Assembly (NCBI GenBank): GCA_045837725.1
Contig: JBEWZL010000145.1
Coordinates: forward strand, 248,001-312,000
Length of the DNA stretch: 64,000 nucleotides
Source: Vermamoeba vermiformis
Taxonomy: Eukaryota > Tubulinea > Echinamoebida
Direction: 5' to 3'
The notes under the pieces were generated by a model. It searched no databases. It was not told the origin of the DNA and worked only from the letters and a program-made list of their open reading frames with translations. The translations under genes and the position numbers were made by a program. Below, piece by piece: positions 23,000 through 34,100 of this stretch (within the stretch, counting starts at the first letter, position 1; the number at the start of each line of letters is the position of its first letter).

Positions 23000-23948
23000 C
23001 TAAGCGAGCAGCACATCGGGGGCTGACGTCAGAGCGTGGCGGGGCGGTGTCAAACCAAGTCTGCGCAGTCGTGTCAAAGTGCGTGCTTCGAGTCGTCGTA
23101 CCTGCCAAGAATGTCAATGCTAAAGTGTCAATCACTGATCAGCACGCACCGCTTTCACTGAAAAGTTCTCGCCCTGCGCGGTGAGTGGCGCAGTGTGAAT
23201 GGTCAACATGCCGTAGAGATTGCCAAACAACTGTAATAAATCAAAGTGTCAAACTGCGTATTTCATCAATGACACGTGTCATTTGCAGTGTCGTACCATG
23301 TCCGTGAAATATCGATCGCCAATCACTACGAGCTCATGTGGCTCGCACTTGAAATATTGCAATACTTCGGAGATGCCACCAGGTTTCTAAATAAGGAAAT
23401 TAATACAGCAAGCACACCCTTCAGGCACGCACCTGTTCCGTGTGCGGAATAACATCAATGCCGAGCTGCTGTTTGATGAGCTGTGCTTTGAGACCGTTCT
23501 TGTCGTAGCTACTGCCCGCTGTGTTCGAGAAGATTGCTGCACGTGCTCCAAATTCGTGCTGGCACGCGCGCAGACCTGCCTAATTAGGAAATCACGCGTC
23601 AGTCACCGAGTGCCAGAGACTAGTTGCACGTACTTGACAGTCAGGGTGCACATGGTACTGATAGGGAGCAGTAATGGTGTTGTCTTTGTCGAGTATCACA
23701 CCTTTGATGCCGCGCTGCTTGAGTGCTGCAAAATTAATGGCGGATAGATCTGTTCGAGCTCTGTTAATTCACTGCAAAATAGCAATAATTCATTTGTACA
23801 TATTTGTAATTTTTGGAATATTATTTGATAATATTTAGCGCAGGCTGAACATACTTTTAGCTTCAAAGTGCGGCATAAAAAATTGTGGAGACTTGCGCCA
23901 AACTTTCATCGACAAGACTGCACCAGTGAGGTTGAAATACTGATTCAT
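23000..23948 (-). CDS. GEP4: Mitochondrial phosphatidylglycerophosphatase, GEP4/YqeG HAD family
   Basis: Six exons (23948-23855, 23749-23634, 23579-23433, 23386-23297, 23230-23150, 23101-23000) join in frame. GEP4 removes phosphate from phosphatidylglycerophosphate to give phosphatidylglycerol, the cardiolipin precursor, at the mitochondrial inner membrane. The HAD motif I is KGVILDKDNTITAPY, motif II is AIFSNTAGS, motif III is the Lys in EQKPGG, and motif IV is VIGDRYFTDMLFGN. The N-terminus MNQYFNLTGAVLSMKVWRK parallels yeast Gep4. Acceptor ACAG|ATCTATCC was chosen for exon 2 because earlier AGs bring stops or disturb the frame. The fourth intron contains the palindrome TGACACGTGTCA. Head-to-head with the selenoprotein S gene, 118 bp apart. 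Confidence 0.9.
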
Positions 23949-24066
23949 TGGCTAATATGTTATTAAGTAATGATATACAAGATTGATAAGTCGGAGCGGT
24001 GTTCTCGTGCGCAGCGCACAATGGCAATCTGAAAAAAACAACCTGTTGAACACAACAAAGCCCTCC

Positions 24067-24652
24067 ATGGATCCACACGAGGCAGACTACACTACGAGTA
24101 GTCTTATTAAATCCATTCCTTTTCGGATAATTACCTTTCTGCAGCAAGATGCAGTATTAGCGTGGATCGTAATTGGCACCCTATTATTTATTTTCATTAC
24201 AGGGCTGCACAAGAAAATAAGACAGTTATTTTATAAAACAATCGATGCATTAACAACAAAGGATATTGGTAAGTTAGAATAATTATTTGAAATTATTATT
24301 TAAAATTTGTCAATAATTTTCGAAATTGAAAGATCCAAAAAGACAAAAAGAATTCACCGAGTCACTGCGCGCAATAAGAGAAAGACAACAAGAGATTGCT
24401 GAAAAGAAAGCTCGGGAGGCTGAGGAACGTCGTAAAGAAGAAGAAAAGTCTAAACTGCTGCGCAAGGCCACGCAAGCAGGCACTGCAGCCACATCCACTT
24501 CTACTCGCTCAGGTAGCACTACATACGCGCTATTAATACACATGACTTAACCAATACATTCGCCATTAGGCTACAATCCTCTGGGTGGCACTAGTAGCTC
24601 ACGTTATCGACCGAGTGGCTTCAGCAGACCGAAAGGAGGAGGCTGAAAATAA
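24067..24652 (+). CDS. SELENOS: Selenoprotein S (VIMP), TGA read as selenocysteine
   Basis: Three exons (24067-24268, 24333-24512, 24570-24652) give 154 residues if TGA 24644-24646 is decoded as selenocysteine and TAA 24650 ends translation. SelS is an ER tail-out membrane protein that recruits p97/VCP for ER-associated degradation. It shows a single membrane segment (VLAWIVIGTLLFIFITGL), a charged coiled coil (RQKEFTESLRAIRERQQEIA, then RREEEKSK-type repeats) and the family's Gly-rich end YNPLGGTSSSRYRP then KGGG-U-K. Human SelS ends ...YNPLSG...SSGG-U-G, so the position one codon before the stop is the conserved Sec site. A SECIS fold lies downstream. Without recoding the protein would simply lose two residues. 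Confidence 0.87.
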
Positions 24653-24852
24653 GCGGTGGGAACACGTGTTTTCAGTGAACGAGTACTATGAGGCCCTGGT
24701 AGATAGACTGCCGCGTCATGCGTACTCCTCACTGCAAACAGTTCACACCGCCCCTCGTCCCAGCACGTACCACTGAGTGCCGCACCACGCTGCTGAGACT
24801 ACAAGCACTGTGAATATGGACCACTACGAGCACGTCGTGTCACTCGGCAGTG

Positions 24853-24918
24853 CAACGGAACAATGACGCTCTCAGTGCTCAACCCACCAAGGCCGCACGA
24901 GAGACTGACTCGCCGTTG
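24853..24918 (+). promoter_or_regulatory. SECIS element of selenoprotein S
   Basis: About 200 nt after the TGA codon a eukaryotic SECIS can be folded by hand. Helix I is CAACGG (24853-24858) with CCGTTG (24913-24918). The non-Watson-Crick core is ATGA (24863-24866) opposite TGA (24906-24908). Helix II pairs CTCTC (24869-24873) with GAGAG (24899-24903) and GTGC (24875-24878) with GCAC (24895-24898), with one bulged A. The apical loop 24879-24894 begins TCAACC, supplying the conserved unpaired AA about 14 nt after the ATGA. An AATAAA at about 24942 could end the mRNA. SECIS elements recruit SBP2 and eEFSec. Confidence 0.85.
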
Positions 24919-25200
24919 TATTGTGACAAGCAGTTGTTTTAATAAATAGGACTTCTCGTGGATGCAGGGCCGCATTATTCTCCGCAAGATTACTGCGCAA
25001 AATCTTGGCTGAAAATATCTTGGTCTCTTTCAACCAGCAGCCTCGTTTGTAGTGTCTCATTCTGCACCGCACTGACAAACACACTACACGCTCATACTTA
25101 ATGACGTCGTAAAGTTGTATCAATCTAGAACCACCGCTCGAGAGGTAAGTCATCAGGACCGAGTTGATCCAGGCCTCCACGGCCGATCAAAAATTCAAAA

Positions 25201-25280
25201 AAATATTAGAATGATGGCTTTTTAAGCGCGTTGGACTACGGAACAATTCATGACAGATAAGAAATCCTGACTTAATATTT
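25201..25280 (+). ncRNA. Box C/D snoRNA candidate, target unknown
   Basis: An 80-nt unit closed by a perfect 8-bp terminal stem, AAATATTA (25201-25208) with TAATATTT (25273-25280). It has a C-like box AATGATGG directly inside the stem and a D box CTGA at 25267-25270, two nucleotides from the 3' stem. A degenerate internal ATGACAG may serve as C'. The segment before the D box, from about 25254, would be the guide; I cannot name its rRNA target. It lies inside the first intron of the host transcript. The C box deviates from RTGATGA at its last base. Confidence 0.5.
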
Positions 25281-25654
25281 TTTTTTATTTTTTATTTTCG
25301 AGATGCAGATTTGGCACTCCGTTTTCTAACAATTTTTGTTGTAGGAGGGTGCACTCTAGTTAAGTTAATTGAAAATTTAAAAGGTATGTAGTGAACTTTT
25401 TCCAATGCTAACTTTTTTCCCGAGGATTTAATCTAATATTAGCTCTATCTGAATATAATGATAGATATCTTTACTTGTCTGAGGGATCTATATTAAAAAT
25501 AGTTATTATTGTTGCACATCAAGCATTCTTTTTCTAATCGTTTGTTTAGGATTTGATCCGCTGGATCGAGATCCGTTGCCTTGAACTGAACAGCTCATCA
25601 ACATGCTTAGCGTAAGTTTGCTATGAGCTTATACGATAGATTAGTCGCATTTAA

Positions 25655-25714
25655 GTGATGACATTGTGAACGGGCGGACTGAGTTGATGAAAATGCTGAT
25701 TCGTTCCATGCTGA
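25655..25714 (+). ncRNA. Box C/D snoRNA, SNORD43/snR70-like
   Basis: Box C GTGATGA (25655-25661), guide ACGGGCGG (25670-25677), D' box CTGA (25679-25682), C' box TTGATGA (25684-25690) and D box CTGA (25711-25714; another CTGA at 25696). The guide is complementary to the universal 18S rRNA word CCGCCCGT near the decoding site. The fifth nucleotide before D' faces the fourth base of that word, which is the position methylated under human SNORD43 (U43) and yeast snR70. Human U43 carries the same GACGGGCGGA block and is of equal size. The terminal stem is poor, as in many intronic snoRNAs. It lies in the third intron of the host transcript. Confidence 0.75.
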
Positions 25715-25890
25715 ATTTTTTTCGTTTTTTTCTCCTAATTCTATCCTGATTACATCATATTAATGTTGGTTGCAGGCCTACAAGATGAATCAGTTCTAAA
25801 ATTGCTTGCCCGTTGCAAAAGCGTGGATGCACAAAACCTATCACATGTTCCTCTTTCAGATCCAATAAAACCGAACCTATTTAACATGAC

Positions 25891-26046
25891 CTTTCATGTA
25901 CTTCGTCTCTTGGGCGTACATTGCACGATGATGTTGCATCGGTCCCATATGTGATTCAATTTTTTGAGCTGCAGATAATTTTGTTACGCGGAAGTTTTCA
26001 GTTTGTTGCAACTTGCCTGGCGAGTTAACAATAAGAGAGATAGAAT
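25891..26046. other. Promoter region of the elongase gene
   Basis: A short AT-rich stretch between the host transcript end and the ELO start. Only a small frame (to about 25954) crosses it; no feature beyond promoter sequence is supported. Confidence 0.3.
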
Positions 26047-27090
26047 ATGGACGTCATTACCAATACTCTTGCGCAAGTATTGGCGCCCCTTAAGCCATTC
26101 AACGATTACATGAACAATTTCGAGTACTCCAGCGAGACGCCCTTCACCAATTACAGATGGCCCTTCTCGTTCTCTTTTGGCTACTTGGTGGTCATTTGGC
26201 TGCTGCACAAATTCATGGCTAATCGTGCGCCGATGAAAGTCTATTGGGCTGGCCTTATTCACAACTTCAACATGTTTGCTCTCAGCCTTATTATGTTGAT
26301 CGGCTTGGTTTATGGCATGGTTCGAGGTCTTTGGGTACGCAATAATATATGCAATGGAAATGTGCTAATAATTGTGCTCAGGGTCACTCCTTGGAAGAGT
26401 GTGCTGAGATGATGGCTTGTGATTCAAAGAGACAGTTGGTTCGCAGCGGTCCGCTCTACTTCTGGATGTATATCTTCTATCTCTCTAAATTCTACGAGCT
26501 CTTCGACACAGTTTTGATTGTTTTGAGAAAGGTATGAAATGGGTTCACATGATCGTGGATGCGTTGGCAGTTAGATTGCGGAAATTGATGACCCATGTTA
26601 TTATATTGCTCAAAAAACAATACGAATATAACAATACTAATTATTATTGCAGAGCAAACTCCGATTTTTGCACGTTTATCACCACTGGATCACAATGGTA
26701 TTGTGCTGGGTCAGTCTCGAAACTGAGCTCCCTGTTCAGTGGTTGGCGAACATTCTCAACTCACTTGTGCACGTTCCTATGTACTACTACTACGCTATGG
26801 CTATTTTGAAGGTCGATGTCTGGTGGAAGAAGTACATCACCATGATGCAGATCATCCAGTTCGTCCTCGTGCTCACACTCCATACTATTAGCTTTTCTTG
26901 GCACTACCTCTACACCAAGAACTGCAATTCGTTCGATGACACTTGGGGCAATCAATTTGGTCTCACTGTCATTGCTTCGTATCTGGTGCTCTTCATCCAC
27001 TTTTACGCTCAGACTTACAAGAGCGGCGAGGAGGGCAATACTCCACGCACTCCTCGTGTTCCTCGTACTGACGCCAAGAAGACTCAGTAA
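26047..27090 (+). CDS. ELO-family very-long-chain fatty acid elongase
   Basis: Three exons (26047-26334, 26382-26531, 26653-27090) give 291 residues. ELO proteins are ER 3-ketoacyl-CoA synthases that condense malonyl-CoA with acyl-CoA. Landmarks are KFYELFDTVLIVLRK, the histidine box LHVYHHW, MYYYYAM and the C-terminal YLVLFIHFYAQTY. At least six hydrophobic segments are visible, e.g. FSFGYLVVIWLLHKFM and ALSLIMLIGLVYGMVRG. The HVYHH form with Val after the first His is characteristic of the Elovl6/ELO group acting on saturated or polyunsaturated chains, but specificity cannot be fixed. The tail ends in a Thr/Pro/Arg-rich cytosolic segment rather than a KKxx signal. Confidence 0.95.
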
Positions 27091-27229
27091 ATGTAGCGCA
27101 ATCAATTGGTTCGAGAACTCGCGCTTGAATCCATTTTTGTTTTAAACTGCGAAGTGTTGAATAAATATCTCTCGTATTCGGAAGAAAGGTGCATTGGGTT
27201 TATGTACAAAATAATCAAAAAAGACAGTA

Positions 27230-29392
27230 TTAAGCCTTGTCTGCAGTCTCCACTGGTGCGTCAGTAACAACGCGCTGTTTGATGGCGAGCAGCGAGAGGT
27301 ACTTGATGACATTGAGCAAGAACTTCTTGCCTTCTTGCACATTGGAGATGGCATTGCCGGCATCGAGATAGATGCCGTTGACCCGGAAGTTCACCTTGGT
27401 CTCGAGTGACTTCTGCAGATCTGCCGAGACATTGACCGTCGCTTTGACAGCGTCAATGAAGAGTGTCGAGACAGTGGAGATGTGATCGCTGATCTGATCG
27501 GCAAACACGCGGATGTACTTGGCCTTGGTCAACAGCTCTTCGTCTGAATCTTTCACGACTGGTTCGGACTGCGCAGTTTGATGGTCACTGACAATCATGA
27601 ACTCAGCGACACGCAACAACTGCGAGGGGAGTTAATAGGGACACACGTTAATATGCGTGGTGATGCTTACGTGTTCTACAGCGAGGGCACTCAATTCAGC
27701 CAATCGTTCAGTGCCTTCGATTTGGCTTCAAATGCAGGTTAGTACACTCTAAGTGTCAATTAGTGATCTGACACGTACAATCTGTGTTGATAGGTCATCG
27801 TGAGACCAAACAGTTCGTTAGCGCCAGTCGGGACAGTCGTCAATTGGGCTACACTGGCCTCGAATTCTTTTTGCAGCTGTGTCACGCGCTCTTTGCTCTC
27901 AGCGACTTTAGCCTCAATTTGACCTAATTGTTTCTCGGCTTTCTCGTTCTAGTGTATGTGTCAGTAAGAGCGATTCAATAGCGCGTGCGTGTTACTGACC
28001 CATTTCAGCGCGGGCAGTTCTTCTTTGACATCCTCTTGTCGCTCAATGTCAAACTGTTCTTGAATCGAGGCTGATTGGTCTATAATTGCACCTTGTTAGA
28101 TCACTGTTATGAGTGCGCTCATATCACATACCATCAACTGTTTCACGCACTGAGGCATGGAGTTGACGATAGGCCTGTTGAATTTTCATCATGCACTCGA
28201 TGGACATGTACTCCAAGGCCTGAATGTTGGCAGCACCGAGTCGTTGTTCAAAATAGGCATCGAATGTCATTTCAGCATTCTTCTTCACAGAGGGACTGGA
28301 CGCAGTGCTGGAGGGATCAGTCTCTTCGTCGAGATTGACCGTCAAGCGTGACACGAGCTTGGGCTTGTTCTCGGGACCCACTTCAGTCGTGGTCAACAAT
28401 TGCAGTGCTTTTTCACCGACTTGTTCCAGGGCATCGAGACCACGGTGCGCCAAGTCACCCCCGACTTTGAAGCCCTGATCGACGAGCTGATTCTCGCGCA
28501 CGGTGGTGATCACTGCTTTGGCCTTCTCTTGCGCCTTGTTGGCCACTGTGCTCAGATCTGTGTTGGCGACTTTATCGACACCTTTTTGAATGATGTTGCC
28601 CAGGTAATTGGCGGTGTTGCCGATCAATGAAAACAAACCCTGGTTGATGATGCAGATCCGTTAATGACACGTGTCAAGTGGGGTGAGTACTTACGGCATC
28701 ATCTTCAGCGGTCTGCTGCTCTGAGGGCTGTGCATCACCTTCACCAGGGTTAGTAGTGTTCGTATTATTCTCAACACTACCACTCGAAGTGTCGTTAGTT
28801 TCAGTCGTGTTTGTGTCGCCGCTGCTCTCTTCTTTGACGATCAGACTCGGCTCCTCTTTCTTCTCATCCTCGCCGATCACTTTGGCAATTTCAGATACTA
28901 TGATTTTTAAAATTATTATTAATATTAAATATCGATGTGAAGGCATTAATTATGAAAAATGCAGAAAAATAACGTTGAAATATTTTCGATTTTGAACGTG
29001 AAAAATAACTAATTACCTGTATCACCGACGGTATCCAATGCTGGCTTAACATATTCGCCGACCTTCGAGGACACGCTAGAAATTATACCCCAGCCCCAGC
29101 CCCAGCCTTTGCCTAATGCAAATTATATTGAGTAATTATTATCGATATTCCAAAATCTTTTCGTACTTTCAGTCTTGGGCTCTGGCTTTGGTACTTCAAC
29201 AGGCTGCTGTTTGACAGGCTCAGGTGCTTTTTCAGCTGGTTTAGGACTTGCTTCTTTTTGAGGAGCTGGATCAGCTTGCGGTTGTTCGGGCTTAGATTCA
29301 GGTTGTGGAGCTGATTGGTGCTCAGATGCTGCATCTTGTGGCACTACTGGCACTGTTTGTTCAGTAGGCGTGCTCTCTGCGACGTCTGACAT
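27230..29392 (-). CDS. FAM114-family protein
   Basis: About eight exons from ATG 29392 to TAA 27230. FAM114A1/A2 are cytosolic or Golgi-associated proteins reported to bind RAB2; the molecular role is poorly known. A Pro/Glu/Gln-rich head leads to a Gly-Trp repeat (GWGWGWGIISSV), then DTVGDTVSEIAKVIGEDEKK, an Asn/Thr-rich spacer and LFSLIGNTANYLGNIIQKG with GLDALEQVGEKALQLL, which parallels vertebrate GGLDALEFIGKKTMDVI. The C-terminal helical part (AELSALAVEHV, YIRVFADQISDHIS, VFL/LNVIKYLSLLAIK) also follows the family. The match is by motif order and repeated amphipathic helices. One intron near 28670 carries the TGACACGTGTCA palindrome. Exon borders in the middle are approximate. Confidence 0.75.
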
Positions 29393-29828
29393 GGTCTTGT
29401 GTGCTCGTGCTGTTGGATCTGAAAATAGGACTGCTCCGTCGACAATTGCACTCGATGACGTCAGCATGACCGTTGCTGCGCAGTGTATCTTTTATGAGTG
29501 AGGCGCATTAGGATTTCCGAACCAGTCCAGAAAACACTCACTAAACGCGCGGATCGTCCTTTTTACAAGTATTGAAGAGAAATAATTCTTGATGTCACTC
29601 GTTTCCTAAATGCGCTTCAAGGTCATGAACTTAAAATAACGTTCTTGACTCATTAGTTCACTGTGGGTCCCTACTTGATTAAAAAAGGTAATTTGATTTT
29701 GTTTCAGCGCCAGCACAAATTGATTCTAGCCCATAAATAGAAGAACAACAATACCTAGCTGAATCTATTGTATATAACAACAATTGGTGGCTAATATTTA
29801 AAGTCGAAAACACACAACCGTCGAGATC
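29393..29828. other. Divergent promoter between FAM114 and DDI1
   Basis: A 436-bp AT-rich interval between two head-to-head genes, FAM114 (minus) and DDI1 (plus). It should contain both promoters. No ORF or structural RNA is apparent. Confidence 0.45.
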
Positions 29829-30842
29829 ATGCGACTTTATATTGGCCAAAGGAATAGGTTCTTAAATGGAGCTCCAACAATTATATTAGTAATTACAGTA
29901 GAGCACAACGTAACAATACGACAAATCAAACAAGCGATTGAACAGCAGGTAATATTTTGTTGAGAATAATCAAAAAATCAATAATTATTTATTACCAAAA
30001 AATTCTTATTGATTACCATTTTTGTAAAGCTTGGTGTAGCTGTTGAAGAACAAGTACTTGAACATAATGGGCGAATATTGAGTGACGACAAGTCAATTGC
30101 ATTTTATGGAGTTGGATCAGATGAAATACTGCTGTTCCATCAAGAGATTGATCTTGAAGACCAATCGCACGAGGACAAGCGACGCAAAGTGCAGGAGTAT
30201 ATTCGCATGCAGAATGTGTTTGACAATTTTGAAAAAGCGATCGTGTTCAATCCAGAAAGTTTTGTGCCGACAGCCATGCTGTACATTCACTGCAGCGTGA
30301 ATGGTGTGCCAGTGAAGGCCTTCATCGACTCGGGGGCCCAGCTGACCATCATGTCCAAGTCGTGTGCCGAGCGCTGTGGGTAAGCTATTCGCTTGTGACT
30401 GCGCGTGTCAGTACTGACCTGTCTGATATTTGCAGCATCACGCAGCTGATGGACCAGCGATTTGCAGGCACCGCGCATGGCATTGGCAGTGCACGGATAT
30501 TAGGTGCGTGATATATATACAGCGTGCATAGGGCTTGCGCTGCGTACTGACAGTTGCGTCACAGGTCGCATTCACTCGGTGGACATTAAGGTTGGGCACT
30601 CATATTTGGCCTCTAGTTTCAGCATTATAGACGATGACTCGATGGAGCTCATCATTGGGCTGGATCTGCTCAAAAAATTCAAAGCGCAAATAGACCTCAA
30701 GTACAATGTGCTGCGGATAGACGGTGAAGTGGTGCCGTTCACGCAAGAGCCTGACACCTACTCACCGCCGCTGAATGACCTCCCTAGTCAAGTGAACAGT
30801 ATGAGTGGCCCTACGCTCATGCAGACCACCAAGATCGACTAG
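29829..30842 (+). CDS. DDI1: Ubiquitin-receptor protease Ddi1
   Basis: Four exons (29829-29948, 30030-30379, 30436-30503, 30565-30842) give 271 residues. Ddi1 is a host protein: a ubiquitin-like domain followed by a retropepsin-fold aspartic protease that cleaves heavily ubiquitinated substrates and shuttles clients to the proteasome. The UBL is seen as [20 protein letters not shown] and [13 protein letters not shown]. The protease core shows [20 protein letters not shown] with the catalytic Asp, [10 protein letters not shown], the loop [20 protein letters not shown] and [16 protein letters not shown]. The active site is DSGAQ rather than the more usual DTGAQ; Ser is common in the wider family. 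It ends 45 residues after the protease, so the UBA domain of yeast Ddi1 is missing, as in animals. Confidence 0.94.
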
Positions 30843-31153
30843 TGGGCAGGTGCATCCATCCATCTCGGCAATTTTGTTGTATTTAATTGTATTATACTCT
30901 TTGGTCCACTAATAGGACACTCGTGTACATACTCTGTGAATAGTGTGATAAATAGCGATGAAAACAGATCTGCTGTGTCCAGTGAGGTCATTGCCAACGA
31001 CATCGTGCGTGTTCATTTGTTTTTTTTTGTATTTACTCGCTAACAGGATTGTAGTGCCATTACAGTATGTATCAGTAGCATAATATTTAGTTACAATCAG
31101 TATTGTCGTCATAATGCGCCTCGGTTCATTATTAATAACTGACTTGTGCAGGG
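30843..31153. other. Intergenic region
   Basis: A 310-bp AT-rich gap between the convergent-free tandem genes DDI1 and the PPR gene. It should hold the DDI1 3' UTR and PPR promoter. Nothing else is supported. Confidence 0.4.
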
Positions 31154-34100
31154 ATGTTGACAGCGCGATCCTTGTTAGTGAAGACTATTAGCAAAGTGGC
31201 GAATAATTCGTCGAGTGCCTCTGTATATACAGCTTTGCAATTACGAAGCTCTCGACAGTACTCCACAAACAACTCCAAATCCAGCCTCCATAAATTTTCA
31301 AAAAACAAGTCTACCACCCAAATCCTGTTAAATAATTATGAAAACAAATGTAACAAAATTTTCAGCGCATCATACGCAACCCAAACCACATCAAGTAAGA
31401 TTTGTCATCTAAATTATATTTATTTCTCTATTGCATATTTATTATATGCTTTAAAAAATATATCAATGTGCTACAATTATGAACAAGTAGAAAATAGAAT
31501 TGATATTTTTGTGTCAATAACAAACCACAATAATTAAACGATCCGATCAGAGCCCAGCGCCCCTCGTACAGCCCGTCGCGCACGAGCTGTGGTTGAAAAT
31601 GTCGATGTATATACTGGTCGCATGCGTGATGCTTGGAAGGCCAATGTCGTCACAGGTAATTACGCGATAATTGAGCTTGATCTGTACATCCACTCACCTC
31701 TGCGCAGCTATTCCATTCACTTTCCGAGAAATGACTGCTGCAGGCATTGAACCCAACACAGAGACCTTTGAATTCCTCGTGCTGGCTTTGATCCGCTTGA
31801 AGCGTTACGAGGATGCAGAGATCGCGTACCAGAGCATGCAAGAGCGCAAAGTGGAGCCCAGTCGCGACATATTGTTCCACATGATGAAGATGTATCTGAT
31901 CCTCAAGGACGAGACACGAGCGCTGAGCATGGTGTCGCTGATCAAAGAGCGCCAGTTCGGCATTGACATTCCGATGATCAACGCGCTGCTGACGTACTAT
32001 TACACGATCAAACAGGCTGCGGGCATTGAACAGACCTTGAACATGATGCAGACTGAGAATGTGCAGCCCAATCAGATCACGCTCAATCTGCTGATGCTCA
32101 TTCACAACCAGCAGAACAACAACGACGCGTTGCAGCGTGTCTATCAACAGTTTGAACAGCTCGGCTTGTACCCTGATGACGTCACCTTCAATGTGCTCGC
32201 TGAGTCGCGCGCTAAGACTGGCGATGGTACGTACTGCTAATAGGCCTAAATGGCGTGTAACTGACTGACCACTGTGCAGTCAAGGGCACGTACGAGCTCA
32301 TCGACAAGCTGCAGGCCATGAACAAGAAGCCCAGTCAGCGCGTGTACGACGCACTGATCAAGCACTACTTGAAGACCGATCAGAAGACCAAGGCCGATGA
32401 ACTGCTCTACGAAGTGTTTGTGCGCAAATCCAAGCCCACCATTGAGACCTATCGCGGCTATGTTGATTACTACTACAGTCGCGATATGACTGCACACTTG
32501 TTGGAGTTGATGGTTGACTTCCAACGCAATCAGATCCGCGCTGACAATGACATTTACAAGAAACTTGTGCTCGCTGCTGCACGCACCAACAACTTGTCGG
32601 CTGCACGCAACTTCTTCGCTCAGATCTTGGACAATGGTGCTCGTCCTGGTGAGTAGCACGTGATTGTTGATCCTCTGCGCAGTACTGACTTTGACACGTG
32701 TCATTCAGATAACGAGACGTGGTACACTATTCTCGACGGCATTGCCAATGAAGGCACGATTGAAGAAGCGATTGTGTTCAGCGGATTCATGAAGCAGCTC
32801 AATGTGCCTGTCACCCCTGCACTCTTCAACACCTTTGTCAAGCTCTACTGTCGTCACGGTCAGCCCCTCGCTGCCTTGAACATCGCTCAAATGTTCCCCG
32901 AACACGAGCCAAAGCTCACCAACGACAACTTGCACTTGATTCTGAGCACCATTATGGCTGACATGCAGCCCTATGGCGAGAAGGTGAACAGCGTAGACTT
33001 GAAGAGCGCCACTGAGATGTACAACCGCATTGAATCCATCACTGGTCCTGCCCCGACTGTAGCGCGTGTGTTGGCAGTGTGGGAGTACATTAAGGGCCAG
33101 GGCATCATGGCTGACGGTCGTATCTACGCGCACTTGATTGCTGCTCACGGCTACGAGCGCAATCGTGACCGCGTGTTGGCACTGTTGGGCGAGGTGATTG
33201 AACACGGCATCGCCGTCAGCTCAGACAGCGCGTTGACCATGTTGAGCGGCATTGAACACATTCAGCGCGGTGGTGAAGAGGTGTTGGACACGCTATTCCA
33301 GCACTTGTCTGAGAAGCAGACTGCAGCGCTCTCGCAAGAAGTGCTCACCAAGTTCATCGAGCTCTACTCCAAGCTCAACAGACTCGACAAGGCCAAGCAC
33401 TGCTGGGGTCTGTTCACTGTCTTGGGCAAGGCTCCGTACCGCGCCGCTTACCAGGCCATGCTCGACGCCTACATTGCCAGTGAGTATCATAGTTATTGCA
33501 CCTAAGTGCCTGTATTTCTAACACTCTTGCAGGTGGCTCATCGGGCTTGCACGGCAGCATCACCCTCGCCAAACAAATGGTCGAGGAGCAGCACTTGAAG
33601 TACACCTATCCCTTCAGCGTGCAGTTCTTCACTGATTTCTTTGGTTTCCTCGCCATGCACGGTGCAGTTGAGTACCTCGGCACTGCCATGGGCTGGTTCA
33701 AAGAGCTCAGTGCCTATCATCAGAACAACAAATACGTCACTGGCGAGCACGGCGTGTTGCTCATCAGTTACATGCGCGGTAAGTAGCTGAACACCTTTGT
33801 TGACACCTGTCACTCGACTGACACTGCCATCAGACCTCGTGGTCGAGCGAGCAGTGCCCAAAGAGCTGATCGATCGCAATTTGAATGATTTGCACGAGGC
33901 CTATTTGAACAAGAACAGCGTCTACCGTCAATTGCGCGACAGGCTGTTCGATCCCATTTTAACAGAGTTCGACAAGAAGTTGCGCGATGTGCCCCTGCAA
34001 ATGGAAGATAGCGTGCGCGAAATGATGTACTCGATCAGCGAGGAGCTGAAACAGCCCTTGGAACAGCTTGAACGCAACATGACCAACCCCGATGTGTCCG

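Larger units (their letters stand above)
25050..25890 (+). ncRNA. Putative non-coding snoRNA host transcript
   Basis: Between the SelS polyadenylation region and the elongase there is no conserved reading frame, yet good splice sites in series appear: donor GTAAGT near 25146, acceptor TTGTTGTAG at 25343, donor GTATGT at 25384, acceptor TTTGTTTAG at 25549, donor GTAAGT at 25612 and acceptor GGTTGCAG at 25775. The short exons hold stops in all frames or only tiny peptides, while two of the three introns contain C/D snoRNA candidates. This is the layout of UHG/GAS5-type host genes, in which introns carry the product. An AATAAAA at 25864 may end it. Exon limits and transcription are inferred. Confidence 0.5.

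Noticed and set aside
24872-25180. Minus-strand frame of about 100 residues
   Set aside because: It is antisense to the SECIS and SelS 3' UTR and has no recognisable motif or splice support.
27100-27180. GGTTCGAGAACTC as a tRNA B box
   Set aside because: No A box or cloverleaf can be formed nearby.
29829-30842. Retropepsin-type aspartic protease, which might suggest a retroelement
   Set aside because: The protease follows a ubiquitin-like domain in a spliced host gene, the architecture of Ddi1. No LTR, gag, RT or integrase is nearby.
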